Shown here in pieces: positions 63,091-64,000 of a stretch of DNA of 64,000 nucleotides (positions are counted from its first letter, which is position 1; each line of letters opens with the position of its first letter). The DNA comes from JADCRZ01 sp965200945 (lineage in GTDB: Bacteria; Bacteroidota; Bacteroidia; Chitinophagales; Chitinophagaceae). The stretch spans positions 930,001 to 994,000 of the forward strand of contig OZ241749.1 in assembly GCA_965200945.1 (NCBI GenBank), written 5' to 3'. Under the pieces are notes generated by a model that did no database searches, was not told the DNA's origin, and saw nothing but the letters and a program-made list of their open reading frames with translations. A program made the position numbers and the translations under genes.

Positions 63091-64000
63091 TCAGTATAAA
63101 AGCCTCACCTTGATGGTCTCCCTGATCTCCTTTAGCAGCTCGAAAGCCTGTGAAGAAAGTCTTTTGTCCACATCCAGCACCACATAACCTATTTCCTCAT
63201 TGGTTTTTAAATATTGTGCCAGGATGTTGATATGGTGCTTGGAGAGTTCCGTGTTAATGGCCGAGAGCACACCGGGCACGTTCCGGTGGATGTGCAGGAG
63301 CCGGTGTGTGCCTTCCAGCGGGGGCAGGCTGATCGGCGGCACCGTGTGCGAACCGATGGTGATACCCATTTCCAGGTATTGATAGAGTTTGTTGCTGACA
63401 TCTTCCCCGATATTTTGCTGCGCTTCTTCGGTAGACCCGCCAATGTGCGGGGTCAGGATCACGTTGGGCAGGTTCTGGAGCGGACTGGTAAAGCTTTCAC
63501 CGTTTTTCTCGGGCTCCTGAGGATAAACATCTACAGCAGCTCCCCCGATATGGCCCTCGGAAATCGCTTTGGCGAGCGCGGGCTGGTCCACCACTTCACC
63601 CCGGGCATAGTTAAGCAGGATAGCCCCTTTTTTACATAATTTAAGCGTCGTCTTGTTGATGAGGTTCTTTGTTTGCGCCGTTTCCGGAATGTGCAGCGTA
63701 ATGATATCGGCTTGATTCAACACCTCCTTGAGCGATTTTTTCGATACCGCGTTGCCAAGAGGCAGTTTTGTCACCACATCGTAATAGATGATCTTCATAC
63801 CCAGCGCTTCGGCCAGCACGCTCACCTGAGAGCCAATGTTCCCATAGCCGATGATGCCAAGTGTTTTGCCGCGCAGCTCATAGCTGCCTTTGGCATCCTT
63901 CATCCATAGGCCTTCATGGGCGGCCTTGTTCTTGTCGGGGATTTTACGGATAAGCATCACCGATAAACCGATCACCAGCTCGGCTACCGACCGTGTATTT
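63091..64000 (-). CDS. serA: D-3-phosphoglycerate dehydrogenase, 5' end outside the window
   Basis: C-terminal 302 residues; the frame runs off the right edge (NTRSVAEL just before GTG 63975), so GTG 63975 is not the start. Seen: NAD-binding GKTLGIIGYGNIGSQVSVLA, catalytic-region LNYARGEVVDQPAL, VDVYPQEPEKNGE and the histidine motif LTPHIGGSTEEAQQNIGED. A C-terminal ACT domain (HIHRNVPGVLSAINTELSKH to the end) would bind serine for feedback control. First step of serine synthesis. Confidence 0.95.
   Translation of the reverse strand, partial: NTRSVAELVIGLSVMLIRKIPDKNKAAHEGLWMKDAKGSYELRGKTLGIIGYGNIGSQVSVLAEALGMKIIYYDVVTKLPLGNAVSKKSLKEVLNQADIITLHIPETAQTKNLINKTTLKLCKKGAILLNYARGEVVDQPALAKAISEGHIGGAAVDVYPQEPEKNGESFTSPLQNLPNVILTPHIGGSTEEAQQNIGEDVSNKLYQYLEMGITIGSHTVPPISLPPLEGTHRLLHIHRNVPGVLSAINTELSKHHINILAQYLKTNEEIGYVVLDVDKRLSSQAFELLKEIRETIKVRLLY

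Noticed and set aside
1..64000. CRISPR arrays, tRNA or rRNA genes
   Set aside because: No regularly spaced direct repeats and no tRNA-like T-loop/acceptor patterns or rRNA sequence were noticed on reading.

Overview
The window comes from a member of the Bacteroidota, most like the Chitinophagaceae (inference). Supporting signs are two secreted proteins ending in type IX secretion (T9SS) type A sorting domains, BY-kinases with tyrosine-cluster tails, a PorT-like beta-barrel protein, general lack of Shine-Dalgarno sequences, and -7 elements of the TANNTTTG type. Most of the window is a large, mosaic surface-polysaccharide region. Core genes (gyrA, a TPR protein, a type II NADH dehydrogenase, serA) and a light-sensing operon lie to its right.

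Bases 302-16862 are a visibly A+T-richer exopolysaccharide cluster on the + strand: a nucleotide-sugar epimerase, a WecG/TagA transferase, GT4 and STELLO-like transferases, a flippase, an unrecognised GDD protein, a Wzc BY-kinase, a second flippase, a GT4, a hexapeptide acyltransferase, a Wzy-type polymerase, a GT2 and a GT-A-like transferase. Bases 16971-23838 hold two divergent paralogous secreted beta-helix proteins with T9SS tails, probably enzymes or binders of the polysaccharide. Bases 23839-25139 are a gene graveyard: a terminator, the C-terminal stub of a PorT-like gene, a long nested hairpin, the last domains (V and VI) of a group II intron, and the C-terminal stub of an IS66 transposase directly after the intron end.

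Bases 25140-37622 are a second, G+C-richer cluster with its own Wzc, flippase, polymerase, GT2, hexapeptide acyltransferase, two GT4, WecG/TagA, and an MBOAT/SGNH O-acylation pair. Thus two complete Wzx/Wzy/Wzc sets stand side by side. No Wza-type exporter or initiating phosphosugar transferase is seen in either. Bases 37715-38769 carry a GH9 cellulase-like remnant and an intact PorT-like gene. Then come a GT2 and acyltransferase pair, gyrA, a TPR protein with a very strong terminator, and a lipase-like lipoprotein.

Bases 46014-51234 form another A+T-rich block: GT4, Wzt-like ABC ATPase with a C-terminal cargo domain, two methyltransferases and a GT. This layout recalls methyl-capped O-antigen export, but the Wzm permease is absent from the window. 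A GT4 and a GDP-mannose dehydratase-like gene follow at higher G+C.

Bases 53581-60992 (- strand) hold a methyltransferase, heme oxygenase, a bacteriophytochrome consisting only of its photosensory module, and a giant CheB-CheR-PAS-histidine kinase. This is probably a red-light signalling unit in which sensor and kinase are separate proteins. The window ends with a HEAT-like hypothetical protein, ndh and a 5'-truncated serA.
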